Shown: in pieces, positions 38,013 to 49,800 of the stretch | Numbering within the stretch: the stretch's first letter is position 1 | How the letters are laid out: the number at the start of each line of letters is the position of its first letter | Source: Cordylochernes scorpioides | Taxonomy: Eukaryota > Arthropoda > Arachnida > Pseudoscorpiones > Chernetidae | Assembly (NCBI GenBank): GCA_030710605.1 | Contig: CP092870.1 | Span: 11,551,408-11,615,407 of the forward strand | Length of the DNA stretch: 64,000 nt | Direction of reading: 5' to 3' | Program-made: the position numbers and the translations under genes | Notes under the pieces: generated by a model | What the model was told of the DNA's origin: nothing | Seen by the model: only the letters and a program-made list of their open reading frames with translations | The model's database searches: none

Positions 38013-38315
38013 GAAAACAATAACAGAAGAACTTGAAAACAACTTACGAACACTAGAATTTGCCCTGATCTCCGATTCTTTTAGTGTATATATTTAAATA
38101 TATAATTAATTAAATAATACTTTACTTATTTTTCTTAAATTGCAATAAATATAATTTTCCCTCCTGTTTTCGTCGTATATTTTAAAAGTGTTATAAACAG
38201 CGACGCCTTAATCTTTGAACCTTCAACCCCGTCGACCAAGAATAGAGGTGAGTGACTCTACCTCTATAGAATTTAGATCGTCGTCACAACACAGAGTGGC
38301 GGTGAAAACACAATA
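37936..38315 (+). repeat. Right LTR of BEL/Pao copy 1
   Basis: Differs from the left LTR at about three positions (for example GGCTGGCGG for GGCCGGCGG). The end of pol overlaps its first 77 bases. Confidence 0.95.
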
Positions 38316-38551
38316 CATGTTAATGTTAGGAAATATATTTTGATGTTAAGCAAAACCTGCTCCATCTCGTTTTACATAAATGTTGAAAATTTGGTTGAAA
38401 TTGATGCATTGTAACGAAAGTTTTCAGTGAACAACACTTATGAAATTTGCATTTTATTAATATAGATAGAGACATCTCATCTTGTAAGGAAGTCTTGGTT
38501 TTGACTCAGCGGTGAAATCCTGGAGCCAGTCTCTGAAAATGTAGATCATAG

Positions 38552-39769
38552 TGTTGGGATACCTCGTGACCATAATATGCCAAAATAACCCAGAACCCCA
38601 CCTAACCTAACCATATCCCACCTTTGTCCATCTAAGCCACAAACCTCTGGTGATTGCGAGGTGTCGAGATGGAGCCTGAAGCCACCTTTAGCCTTGGCAG
38701 CACCGAGCCAGAGACTGAGATCCCCTTCTTGTGGTCAAGCCACCTGACCTGTGTTGGATGACCTGGCCCAACCAAGCTAGTCCAAGATGGACTCAGACGC
38801 CTCTTCCCTGTAGTCAAGCCACCGACCTATGGTGCTTGACCTGACTCCACAAGTATCAAGCCAGACTCCAGCATGCCTATGGGCAAGCCACAAGCCCATG
38901 GTGGGTGTTATAATCACCATCTTCATGCAGAACACCAGCTCTACCACGAGCCCTGAACCTTTCCCAAGATGCCCAGAATCAACAATATTAATTATATTTT
39001 TAAAATTATTTTTTTAAATCAATATTTTCGTTTTTTTTTTGTGAATTTTTCTTTAATAATTTTTTTATATTTAATTTATTTATATATTTTTTAAAGATAC
39101 CTTTTTTTATTTTATTTTTTTCACAGAAAGAAGGGTGATGATAGCCTTGGGGGGGGGGGGGGGGGGGGGGGGGTGAGTCCAGCAACACTGGGGCAAGGAA
39201 GCGGGATATTTACATTTTTTTAGTGTTTTTTTAAATTTCTTTCTGAGAAGCTAAAGACTTGGAGTTACGTAGGGCTCAGGCCGCTGGCTGCGGCCTTAGC
39301 CGCCCCTTTTGAATCCTGGACTTGGGTGGCTGGATCCCGAGGTAGATGGGGATAATCTGGTAACTTTGGCATAATAGGCCTTTTTTTCCCCCTTTTTAAA
39401 AGTTTATATTTATATATATATTAAACTCCTCACTTTTAACCTTATATTGTTTTTTTAAATCCTTTTTTTTAAATCTTATATATGCGATATCATATTTGAG
39501 AATCTTTATTTTTATCTAATATCTGTTGTACATTATTTTATTGGTCTAAATAAAAATTTGTTTAGCCAAAAATGATTGGTTAATTTCCCCATTAACATCT
39601 ATTGCTATCTGGCACAGCTTTAGGTCTCTACATGTGCCATAGATGAATGAATTTGTGGTCTGCTTTTCTACAGCCACTGGCGCCCGAATATTTGGACATG
39701 TAGAGATCTAGAAATAGTTTATTTAAAGATAACAACGACGTAAAAGTATAAAATCTCCCGATTTTAACA
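38552..39769. repeat. LTR-like insertion (TG...CA) with ATAG duplication
   Basis: Starts TGTTGGGATACC and ends GATTTTAACA. It is flanked by ATAG (38548-38551 and 39770-39773) exactly where the TRIM-family internal sequence is interrupted. It contains a 27-base G run (39150 region) and a TGGCGCCCGAA primer-site-like word at 39678. It could be a solo LTR or a small LTR element; no protein is encoded. Confidence 0.55.
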
Positions 39770-39846
39770 ATAGCACCCATGTCCTCAAGGTTTTCTCGGC
39801 GATCTTCAGTTAGTCTTCCCTAATCTACTCATCATCTCCACCAAAA

Positions 39847-40027
39847 TGCAACAAAGAAAATTAGGAAAGACAAACTTCAGGATGATACAGCAATTTATTT
39901 AAGGCACAAGCTCAAATTAAAATTAATAGAATACAAGAGAAGCAAAGATGGAAGTTTAAGCAGAGTAATAAATATATAAACATCAAAATTAATAACCTGT
40001 TAATAAAATAACAAATACTTCGCCTCA
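39847..40027 (-). repeat. 5' LTR of the old TRIM-family element
   Basis: On the minus strand it starts TGAGGCGAAG and ends TTTGTTGCA, followed by the primer-binding site. Confidence 0.75.
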
Positions 40028-40640
40028 ATATAATAAATGACATGGTGATATTATTCTGCCATTATTACTTTTATTACTTCCTTCTAGCCAGGGCGACCAT
40101 ATTACATATTTCATTTAGGGGTTAAAAGAGAGATTTAAAATATTGCAGCACACATATTCTCTGCCCTACTTTTATTCCATCTATTTTCCTAACGGTCTGA
40201 GAAAATGATTATGAAATAAAATCTTGAAAATAATAATATAAAAAATAATATTAAAATTTATTCAAAGTTTCTGAGAAAAATACCATATGGAGTTAAAGAT
40301 ATATTGACAATTCTGCCTTCTCTTCTCTCTCTCTCTCTCTCATATATTAAGACAAATTTTACAATAATATTCAAACACACACTGAAGTTTTCAAAAGTCA
40401 GATAGATCCTTAAAGATTGAAATATTCGAAATAAATGAATATATATATTTAAATTTATTTTGCACTTTTCAAACTATAAATATATATACATAACTGTAAA
40501 TTGAGTTTTCTGAATATTTTTTGATACAGTAGATTTATTTTCTTTCAAATTCGCGGGTCAAAATTAATCGCATTAGAAAAAAGAAAGGGCTGCGTTTTTT
40601 TTACTTTCTCAGCAGTTTTTTTTTTTTTGGGAAAAATATT
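40028..40640. other. No gene; upstream of LAMTOR1
   Basis: AT-rich sequence with a (CT)n run at 40320-40345 and no recognisable element. It probably contains the distal promoter of LAMTOR1. Confidence 0.4.
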
Positions 40641-40641
40641 T

Positions 40642-40651
40642 GTCACGTGAC
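40642..40651. promoter_or_regulatory. Candidate CLEAR box / palindromic E-box
   Basis: GTCACGTGAC, a perfect match to the motif bound by TFEB/MITF-type bHLH factors. It lies 115 bases before the ATG of LAMTOR1, a lysosomal gene, which makes lysosomal co-regulation plausible. Such a 10-mer can also occur by chance or serve USF or Myc-type factors. Confidence 0.5.
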
Positions 40652-40765
40652 AGTTCGCTTGTAAGCCGCTTAAGTGTTGTTTATCAATTATGATTTAAAG
40701 CCAATGGATATCGCTGCATGAATATTTAAAGTTTAGTCAAATTTTAAAAACTTAATTCTAGCAAG

Positions 40766-40807
40766 ATGGGGTGCTGTTGCTGTAAACAAGAGGATAAAAA
40801 CTCGCAG
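40766..40807 (+). CDS. LAMTOR1: LAMTOR1 exon 1 (coding part)
   Basis: 14 codons, MGCCCCKQEDKNSQ, followed by the donor GTATTA. The ATG is preceded by GCAAG. This is the N-myristoylation/palmitoylation signal that targets the protein to lysosomal membranes. Confidence 0.8.
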
Positions 40808-43800
40808 GTATTAATGCTAATTTCTCACTTTTGTTTTCTTTTACATACGTAAGAAAATGATATTTGAAAATTAGAATAACTATCAAGCAACAAACGAATT
40901 TATCAAATTACACCATACATATTCTATTTTGTATAAGCGCTTTGATTCAATCACAATAATTTTACAAGTTTTCAAATATACACAACAGTACCTGAGTAGT
41001 AGGCGACATTTAAAGTATATTGCAAGATAATCTCTGGTTAATATATAGGTAATTAATATTCATATAGGAGAATACGCACTAGATTTAATTATGTTAATGA
41101 CTTGCCACAGTTAATGAGATTTTGGAATTGAAAAAAAGATGCCAGCAATTTTGAAAGGGCATGTGGATTGCTTATAATAAGCTGATTCTAGTGGACAGAA
41201 ATTGCTTCAAACTTTCAATTCAAATATAGTATCAAACAACAGTGTTTTGAGCAAAATATTCATGGGCTCTATCCATAGCACACAATGAAAAGAATACCTT
41301 TTGTTATGGGCTCATGTAGCAAGTCTCGACTAAAGTGAAGGTTTCTAGTGCTTGATTTATATAAATATGAATTTTAAATTAACTTTCAATTGACAAATTT
41401 ATTATATTTTATATCATTATACCAATCATTTTCAAAAGCTAATCTTCTAAAACCATCTATGATATTTGATGTCTTCTTCTTCTTCTTTCTTATCTCCACT
41501 CAATCATATTAGGGTATCAAGTTGTGACCCTTGATGGTGTCTGTTGACAATCATCATGACTGGGTGAAATGCGTGAAATGTGAATGCGTCTGCCTTTGTC
41601 ATTAAGACTGAGAGTACTACTCAGTGGCGGCCGACTTAGACATTTGATGTAAACATATTCTACCTTAGCTTGTGTCAAATTAACAAACTGTATTTTGTTG
41701 CAAATAATTTTGTAGGAAGCTCTACAGTATTACTTATAATCAAGAGCATCAACCCTCTGTGAGCACAAATTCTTTTATTACAAATGAACACAAAACAGCT
41801 GAGCTATAGGAAAGGTCTCCTCAATCTAAAGCTAAGAAAGATGTCATTGGGTAGCTATTAGACTGTGAAAATATGTATAAACAACTAGGTACTATATGGG
41901 ATATATGCAAAAATGTGATCAAATTTGTATAATTATTGAGATACACTATAACCTCCCTGTAAAGGACAACACCTAATTGCAGAGCCAAAGTGTCCTTTAG
42001 GAAGATATGTCCTCTTACTGGAGAGTTGCTAAATTGTAAAAATGGTAATTTTGCAAATGAAAACTGTCCTTTGTAGAGAAGTGTCAGCTAAAGGGAGGTT
42101 CTACTGTATTAGTGTATTATTATTTAGTAAATAAACACAAGGTAATAAGACCATATAAATAGTGTGTGACGTTTCAGTAACAGCATTACTACCATCATCA
42201 GACAAAAGTACTGAATGACAAAACATATCGCAACATGTTTTAAGTAGTTATTGTTATCAATGGACTGTGATATATTTTCTCATTCAGTACTTTAGTTTGA
42301 TAATGGTAACAACGCTGTTACAGAAACTTCACATACTATTTATTTATTTAGATTTGGTCTTATTTATCTTGTGTGGTGGTGATAGTGTCTTGTCCATGTT
42401 GCTCATGGAATGGGGGGTGCCATTGCCCCGTTAGTCAGCTACATTTCAGAGTTCCCTGTAGGCCTTCACAATTATCGTAGTGGCTTGGGGCTCACAAAGT
42501 CCCCACTTCCCCCTACAGGGCAATCCCTTACTTGTGCTGCTTCTCCCGCCCGCCATGTAGAGGAGGGCTTTATCTTGTAGCAATAATCTATAATCCAAAT
42601 TGTGCCTTATTATTCAGTTAAAACGTACCTAGATGTAAATATATATCCAGTAACTATATAGAATGGCTCTTACCTTCTGTTACTAGAAGTTATACTGGCT
42701 TTCTACATGTCTACTGATTGAGAGGAAGGATTCTTGGTGGATTCTGAGGCCTCTTATAGCAAGTCTTTGCAATTTGTGATAAAGCACAATTTGTATTATA
42801 GATACATTGTCATCTTATTTTTGCTTATCCCTAGTACACGTCGTACAGACCATGATAATCATGGTGGATAGAAGTAGGCGACTGCTTTTACTGTAAGTGC
42901 ACCACATGTCTACACACGTGAAAAGCAGTTCGACTTTGCACTTACAAATGTTCCAGATCCCCGTTTGGTTACCTGCATTTGCTGGTGGGGTTGGACTTTT
43001 GCAAGAATTGGGTGCCATTGGGGCATTTTTTTTTTATAAATCAGAAAAACGTTCCCAATGTGGGAATCGAACCTGGGTCGTAGTGGTTGAAAACCAGCGG
43101 TTTAGACCATCCTTCCACCGACCCCCCACATTGTCATCTTATTTTTTTTTTAAGGAGGCAATTTTGTTCATATTGGTTATCTCATGTGTCTTCAATAAAG
43201 GTCACTGTAATACCTTCCAGAGTTATTGCTAAAAGGTACAAATTCCTTAAGTTTTGTCCATGAATATATCTGTGTCAATAAATGACTCCAATATGAAATA
43301 GGGATGAGTGTTGTCTCTAGTATAGCCTGGTCACTTTCATCTATCCATACACAAAATGTTTTTTCCCCCCTTTCTTGCCCTTCTACAGTTGGTTTTGCTA
43401 AATGGCCATTTCTAAAACTAGATTCTGAGGAAGCTGAGTCAAATAAGTCTACTCCACTCACAATTAGGGGTAATTATCTTTTGTAACCCAAGGTAGAAAC
43501 AAAGGTATGCCAACTAGTTTAGTCCCTAGGGAGTGTGCAAGAAATTTTCTTTGTGTTCATTTAGGTGTGTTAACATAAAGCAATAACGCGCCATCTATAC
43601 ATATAAAATGAAAGAATTTAAAAGCACGAATGTTTCTTTTATACATAATACAAACTTCTACTGTCCTTACTGTGATGAGAAAATATTGTAACATAGTATT
43701 TATTAATTTTATTTATGTAACATAGTATTTCTTAATTTTATTATTTTTTTATTTAACAGAGTGGTCATTTTTATTTTTATATCTTGCGACTCTGTAAATT

Positions 43801-46800
43801 TCCCTCGTAGCTTATCTTTTGTTTTACCTTTCTTAGTTTGTCCTTCCCTGAAATAAATTTTGTTTCCTCCTGAAGTTTTTGTCTTCCCTAATTTTCCACG
43901 TGGCATTTTGGTGGAGATGCTGGGTAATTTAGGGAAGACAAACTTGAAAACCGCCGAGAAGACCTTGAAGCCATGGGTGCTGTGATCTGCAATTTCGGAG
44001 ACTGGCTCCAGGATTCCACCACGTGCTAAAGCCAAGACTTCCCTCGAAGATGACGATGTCCCTATAGACGATACGACGACACAGCCGCTCTTCACGCCGC
44101 AAGAAAAAGGACGCAAAGGTACTAGGGACAAAGTTCCAAGACTTCGATGGAATCCTTGGCAGAAGCACGTCAAATCCACGTCAGTATCTACAATAATTGC
44201 TAGCTGTGGGTCACAGCTCCCATAGGGAAGAAGCTATGTAACATAGTATTTATTAATTTTATTTATGTAACATAGTATTTCTTAATTTTATTATTTTTTA
44301 TTTAACAGAGTGGTCATTTTTATTTTTATATCTTGCGACTCTGTAAATTTCCCTCGTAGCTTATCTTTTGTTTTACCTTTCTTAGTTTGTCCTTCCCTGA
44401 AATAAATTTTGTTTCCTCCTGAAGTTTTTGTCTTCCCTAATTTTCCACGTGGCAATATATTGGGAGGGCTTGGCTCATCAGTGGTGAACCCTCCCAGCGG
44501 TTTCACCAATTTAATCAGTAGAAGTTTGTATTATGTATAAAAGAAACATTCGTGCTTTTAAATCCTTTCATTTTATATTTAGGTGTGTGTACCAGAAACT
44601 TCTACAAATTTGTAAAAAATAGTACAAATGTGAAGTTGCACAGGGATAAGGTGGATAAATTAAGACATCTCCTTATTGTGTAACTGAAAGTAGCTGATGG
44701 CTTGTACTATCAGTAACTTTCAGTTGTATGATAAGTAAATGCATTTTTCTTATTTTACAAATTTGTTCTCTAACCCAATCTCAAAGTTGGACAATTGTCA
44801 TAAATACCATCATGGTCCAAACTTACAGAAGTCTTCACACGCCATTCTTCCCCCCCCCCCCAAGTATTGAGTTGTTCAATCAAGACAAAGTAGATTGTAA
44901 CTTGATTTCTGATAAGGCACAATTTGGATTATAGATTATAAACACAAGGTAATAAGACCAAATCCAAATAAATAAATAGTGTAAACTGGTCTTATTACCT
45001 TGAACTTGAGTTCTGTTTAGATCTGTTCCTGAGATGGTCTAATGAATTTCACTGACCTCAAACAATTTACTAGTAAGACTTATATCTACACAATTTATCA
45101 CTTCTGGAAATCAAATCAAATTGTGCATTGTGTTTGGACAACAGCTTGTTACCTTATGCTTCTCTAATCCAAATCACCCCATTCATGTCTGGCCTTTTGG
45201 TTTAGAGACAATTTCAAAAATCTTTTAGAGAATTAGTTGGAATTTGAGGACCAATGTTGGAGACCAACATTCTATTACATCAAATTTTACCATGTTATCT
45301 ACTGACTGCTCCAACTCTCCCTTACTTTCTTAGAGACTTGCTACAGATTCTATAATTCTTTCCTGCTCTTACATTTTGTCAAAATAACGATGCAAGGCTT
45401 CTTTTTACTTTTCTATGAATGAAAGAGATACAACTCTGGAATATTCTTCTATTAGAAGAAATAAATGTAGAAGAGGAAAAAGACCTCTTTAAAAATCCTG
45501 AGTTCAACTGACCCGGTTGATGGACCTCAGCAAGGGTCCCACTCCAGGGATACTGTGTCTGTACTCATGTTAGCAGCAAAGGTGTCTGCTTCCATGTTAG
45601 GAACAGCCTCAAATTACAGGCAAAGTCAGACTTTCACCAAACTTTCATACAAGAAAATAAGACCTGATCCAAATAATTTAATATTGTGTGATGTTTCAGT
45701 AACAATGCTGTTACCGAAATATCACACACTATTAAATTATTTGGATTAGATCTTATTTTCTTGTTTCTATAATCTATAATCCAAATTGTGCTTTATCATT
45801 TATAATTTCATGTTCAATTATGTAAATACAGTAGAAATTTGCTAAAATGAACCAGGGATATAGAGAACTTTTCCTTATAACAAATCTGAAATAATTCCCA
45901 TTTTTATTTTATAATACAGTGAACTATGGCTATAGCAAACCATGGCTATAGTGAACCACAGTCCCATTGGGGTTCACTGTAGAGGAGTTTTACTGTATAT
46001 GCAAATTTTGTTTATTCTTTAATCCTATTTTGATATTTTAAGAGACTTTTTAAAGGTATATACAAAATAAATACAAGAAAATACGACCTAATCTAAATAA
46101 TTTAATAGTGTGTGATGTTTCGGCAACAGCATTGTTACCATTCTTTTGTCTGATGATGGTTACCGAAATGTCACACACTATTAAATTATTTGGATTAGGT
46201 CTTATTTTCTTGTATATACAATCTCTAATCCAAATTGTGCTTTATCATTATATATAAAATAAGTTTGTAAACACAAGGTAATAAGACCAAATCCAAATAA
46301 ATAAATAGTGTGTGAGGTTTCAGTAACAGCGTTGTTATTATTGTTTATAATCTATAATCCAAATTGTGCCTTATCAAAATAAGTTTGTGTTTTCCCCCTA
46401 TACATGTGATGGACATTTTAGCTGGAGAGGTGGCCCTACTTTCTATCCACATATCAATGTTGTTCTGATGGAATAAGTGTGAAGAACTTGCAGTGGACAA
46501 AGGAAAGTGAATTGTCAGCTATAAGATTTCTTCTTCAAGTATTTTAAAGATGTGTGCAAATTTTGGAAACTATACTCATGGACAAAACTTAAGGAAGTGG
46601 AAAGTCTTTGATGTTGCCGTTGTATATTTATTTTTAAAGGAGACTTGTTTACACTTGTTTATCTTGTGTGTCTTCACAATAAAGGCTACTATGTATACAA
46701 GGTAATAAGACCAAATCCAAATAAATAAATAGTGTGTGGAAGCAGCAGAGGGGTCATACACTATTTATTTATTTGGTCTTAATAACCTTGTGTTTATAAT

Positions 46801-49800
46801 CTATAATACAAATTGTGCCTTATCAGGTTACTATGTATCTTTCAGAGTTCTTGCCTGACTATTGATATAAATGCTAAAAGATACAACTTCCTTAAATTGT
46901 TGTTGTGTTGTTGTTTATCCCCTTGTGTAAAGGTTATGTAACATCCTCGTGTTTGTTGGTTGACGTTAATCAGCAAGAAGTATTTGGAAGTTAAAAAAGA
47001 AAGTTTTTATTTCTTTTAGGCTAACATCAGACATAATATATCAGACATAAGTTTACATGTGATATATATTACAATAAGTCAAAAGTCAACTGCACAGAGT
47101 ACCATCAGTGATAATAATGTGCTCACTGATAATTTACTATATAGGCATGCCAGCTGCCGTTACAGGTTACATGAATTCCATGAGTCCATGCTCCTCAAGC
47201 TGTTTTATGATAAGCAATGACTTCCTCAAGTTTTATCCATAAGTGTAAATATACAGTAAAACCTCTCTATAGTGAACCCCAATGGGACAGAGCTTTTGGT
47301 TCACTATAGCCACGGTTTGGCTTTTTTTTTTACTTTTCAAAATTTTTAGACCGTATAATTAAAGGATGGCCCTACACACAGGAAGAGGTTGCCTCTTAAT
47401 AATGGTAACTTTGTTTTAATTCCCTTAATTGACCAATTTTCTTACATTAATACAGAATAATAATAGAAATCATTAGATGATAGGTTCTTCTTATCATGTA
47501 CCTCTATGTCTAATTTCAAAATCAAGACAAATCCTAGGCCAAGTTTTATTAAATATATATTCAAAGATATAAAATGATTTTAAAACATCATTATCAGATT
47601 ATATAATACAATGTTTACTTGAAAAAATGGCTCTAATACCTTGTTGCTTCAAAGCACTCATCAAGCATTGCACCATTTAAATAAAGTTAGTGTTTTTCTT
47701 CCATTTCATGTTTCCACATACTCTTTTAGGTCTAGATTTCGTATTTTTTAAACCTGTCATGCAAAACATTGCTGTCTTCAAAATCCTCATAGTTAATGGC
47801 ATAAAAATAATTTTGTTTCATCACGGGACCGTTTATTTGGACTTTTTTTTAGCCCTAAAACGTACGATCGCGATCGCGGCAAAAGTTGAGGTTGATTCCT
47901 CTTTGTAACAATTTTTAATAACTTTATATTTTATTTTTTTATAATAGAAAAGTTATATTCACTTATTTTAATATGTTCTTAACATTTTGCCTGTGTTGCT
48001 TCACTTTGAAAAGTTCTGAAAATGGCCTTTTTTTTTTTAAGAAATAACGTTTTTGTTTTTAAAATGTCTTTGTTTTCTTTATTTTGGAACCATTTGCATA
48101 TTTTATATTTCAAATTTGATGGATGCAAAGATATTCTATTTAATAAAAAGTATAATGTGTAAAAATTTATACAACATACAGTAAAATAAAGGGCAAAAAT
48201 CAAAACAAACAATGCCGCTAATTTTATTGTTTTGAAATCGCGATCCGCGAGTTGAAACATGCTCAAAATTTTGTTGTTTTAATATATTTTTTTAAAATTA
48301 CAATTCTAAGTTCGTTATAAGCATAGTATTTTAAATAGATTTTATTATTTTGGGACCGAAAATAGGTTCGTTATAGGGGTAGTTCGTTATTCTAAAAATC
48401 GCAAAGTTCGTTATAACGATGGTATTTTCAATGGAATGGAATTGGGAATCGGCGTGGGTTCGTTATAAGGGAAGGTTCGTTATATCCAGGGTTCATATTA
48501 GCGGGGTTTTACTGTAATTTTAAAATTGGAGCATTCTTAGGATGGGGTTATTCCAATCTTAATTATTCCTTAAATTTTAAACACAAGGTAATAAGACCAA
48601 ATAAATAATGTGGTAATAAATAGTGTTATTTGGATTTGGTTTTACTACCTTGTGTTTATAATCTATAATCCAAATTGTGCCTTATCCTTAAATTTTATTT
48701 ATTTATTATTATTTCTAGTGTTAAAGTATAACATTTAGTAGGTGATAAGTCCTGACTAGACAGTTTGACTTCGCAGGTGATGGAGATAGTTAGGGGGCGC
48801 CACCTCGGCCATCTCCACCAAGGATGTCAGCCATCTTGGAATATCATTTTTTTACACCCTCATTATTAAGGATAGAAAGATTTAAAAGTGATCAAGGTTT
48901 AGAATCAGGTCTCTTATCCATTTGATGTTAAACTGTACAATTTGGATTGCTGAAGATAAGATATAATGTGAAGGACTGATAACAGTCATAAGGTAGCACC
49001 AAGGGGATCGGTGGAAGGGTGGTCTAAACTGTTGGTTTATGACTGCTACGACCCGGGTTCAATTCCCGCATTGGGCACTTTTTTCTGATAAAAAAAAAAA
49101 AAAATGCTCCAATGGCCCCCGATTCTTGCAAAAGTCCAACCCCACCAGCGAGTGCAAGTAATCAAACGGGGCTCTGGCACATTTCTAAGTGCAAAAGTCC
49201 AGCTGCTTTTCACATGTGTAGACATGTAGTGCACTTACAGTAAAAGCAGTCACCTTCTTTTACCCACCATGATTATCATGGCCTGTACCACGTGTACTAG
49301 GGATAAGCAAAAAAAAAGGTAGCATTCAATATTTGTGTGACCTAGCAAATACAGTAGAACAACCTCAATGTAAGGATGCTAGATGACACCTATTTACAAA
49401 GGACACTTTTCATCACCAAAATTTCCATTTCTACCAACTAGCTGCTTTCCAGAATAAACAAAATGCGATATCACCGCCGAGATTTGCGATGCATTGTTAC
49501 ACTTACGTTGAAGTCATACCTTAATACTACGGCTGCTGTGCCAAAATATTGTTATTGCTCGCAATAAATTTGTATAGTAACAAGAATTATCTAATGTCAA
49601 AATTTGAATTTTAAAAAAATTGGTGAAATTATTGGTAGTGTTGAATTATCGTTTAGTCGAATTAACATTTGTCAAAACTCCGCCTTTGCCGGTCCCAAGC
49701 CCAGATGAAAAAGGAGGAGGGGAAGCAGTGACAAGCTTGCTAAACAAAACCTGGGCTCAGCTGGCCTGGCTGATAGTACCCTGTAAGGGCTCCTAATCCA

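Larger units (their letters stand above)
32156..38315 (+). mobile_element. BEL/Pao LTR retrotransposon, young, lightly damaged
   Basis: Two 380-bp LTRs (32156-32535 and 37936-38315; TGTTGGAAAAG...ACACAATA) with about three differences, flanked by a perfect 5-bp duplication CATGT (32151-32155 and 38316-38320). A primer-site candidate TGGCATCCCAGCCGGGA follows the left LTR, and a purine tract AAAGGTGGGAGAAA (37922-37935) precedes the right one. The coding region has one frameshift and one nonsense codon. Confidence 0.95.
31823..38466 (-). mobile_element. Non-autonomous Helitron split by BEL/Pao
   Basis: Minus-strand 5' end A|TCTATATTAATAAAATG at 38466. The 3' end at 31823 has the hairpin ACCCGGGC-GAA-GCCGGGT before CTAG|T. 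Without the BEL element it is about 0.48 kb. TRIM internal sequence is colinear on both sides of it. Confidence 0.75.
31432..40027 (-). mobile_element. Old LTR element of the TRIM family, split by two later insertions
   Basis: Flanked by ATAT at 31428-31431 and 40028-40031. The 5' LTR (minus strand) is 40027-39847, followed by a primer site TGGTGGAGATGATGAG (complement of about 39827-39843). Internal sequence colinear with the young TRIM at 43687-44454 is found at 39843-39770, 38551-38486 and about 31800-31660. The 3' LTR is about 31652-31432. The interruptions are an LTR-like insertion (38552-39769) and a Helitron (31823-38466). The two LTRs are clearly diverged, so this is the oldest layer. 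Confidence 0.75.

Noticed and set aside
39678..39695. TGGCGCCCGAA as the primer site of a full LTR retrotransposon
   Set aside because: No second LTR or coding region follows; the block ends 75 bp later at the ATAG duplication. Kept only as a remark.
43709..44509. Minus-strand ORFs (156 and 72 codons) sharing the same sequence
   Set aside because: Both fall in the duplicated TRIM LTR; the repeated peptide simply reflects the LTR pair. No family resemblance.
47979..48266. 95-codon minus-strand ORF with hydrophobic stretch
   Set aside because: Inside the non-autonomous DNA transposon; the second copy at 59.5-60.3 kb does not keep the frame.
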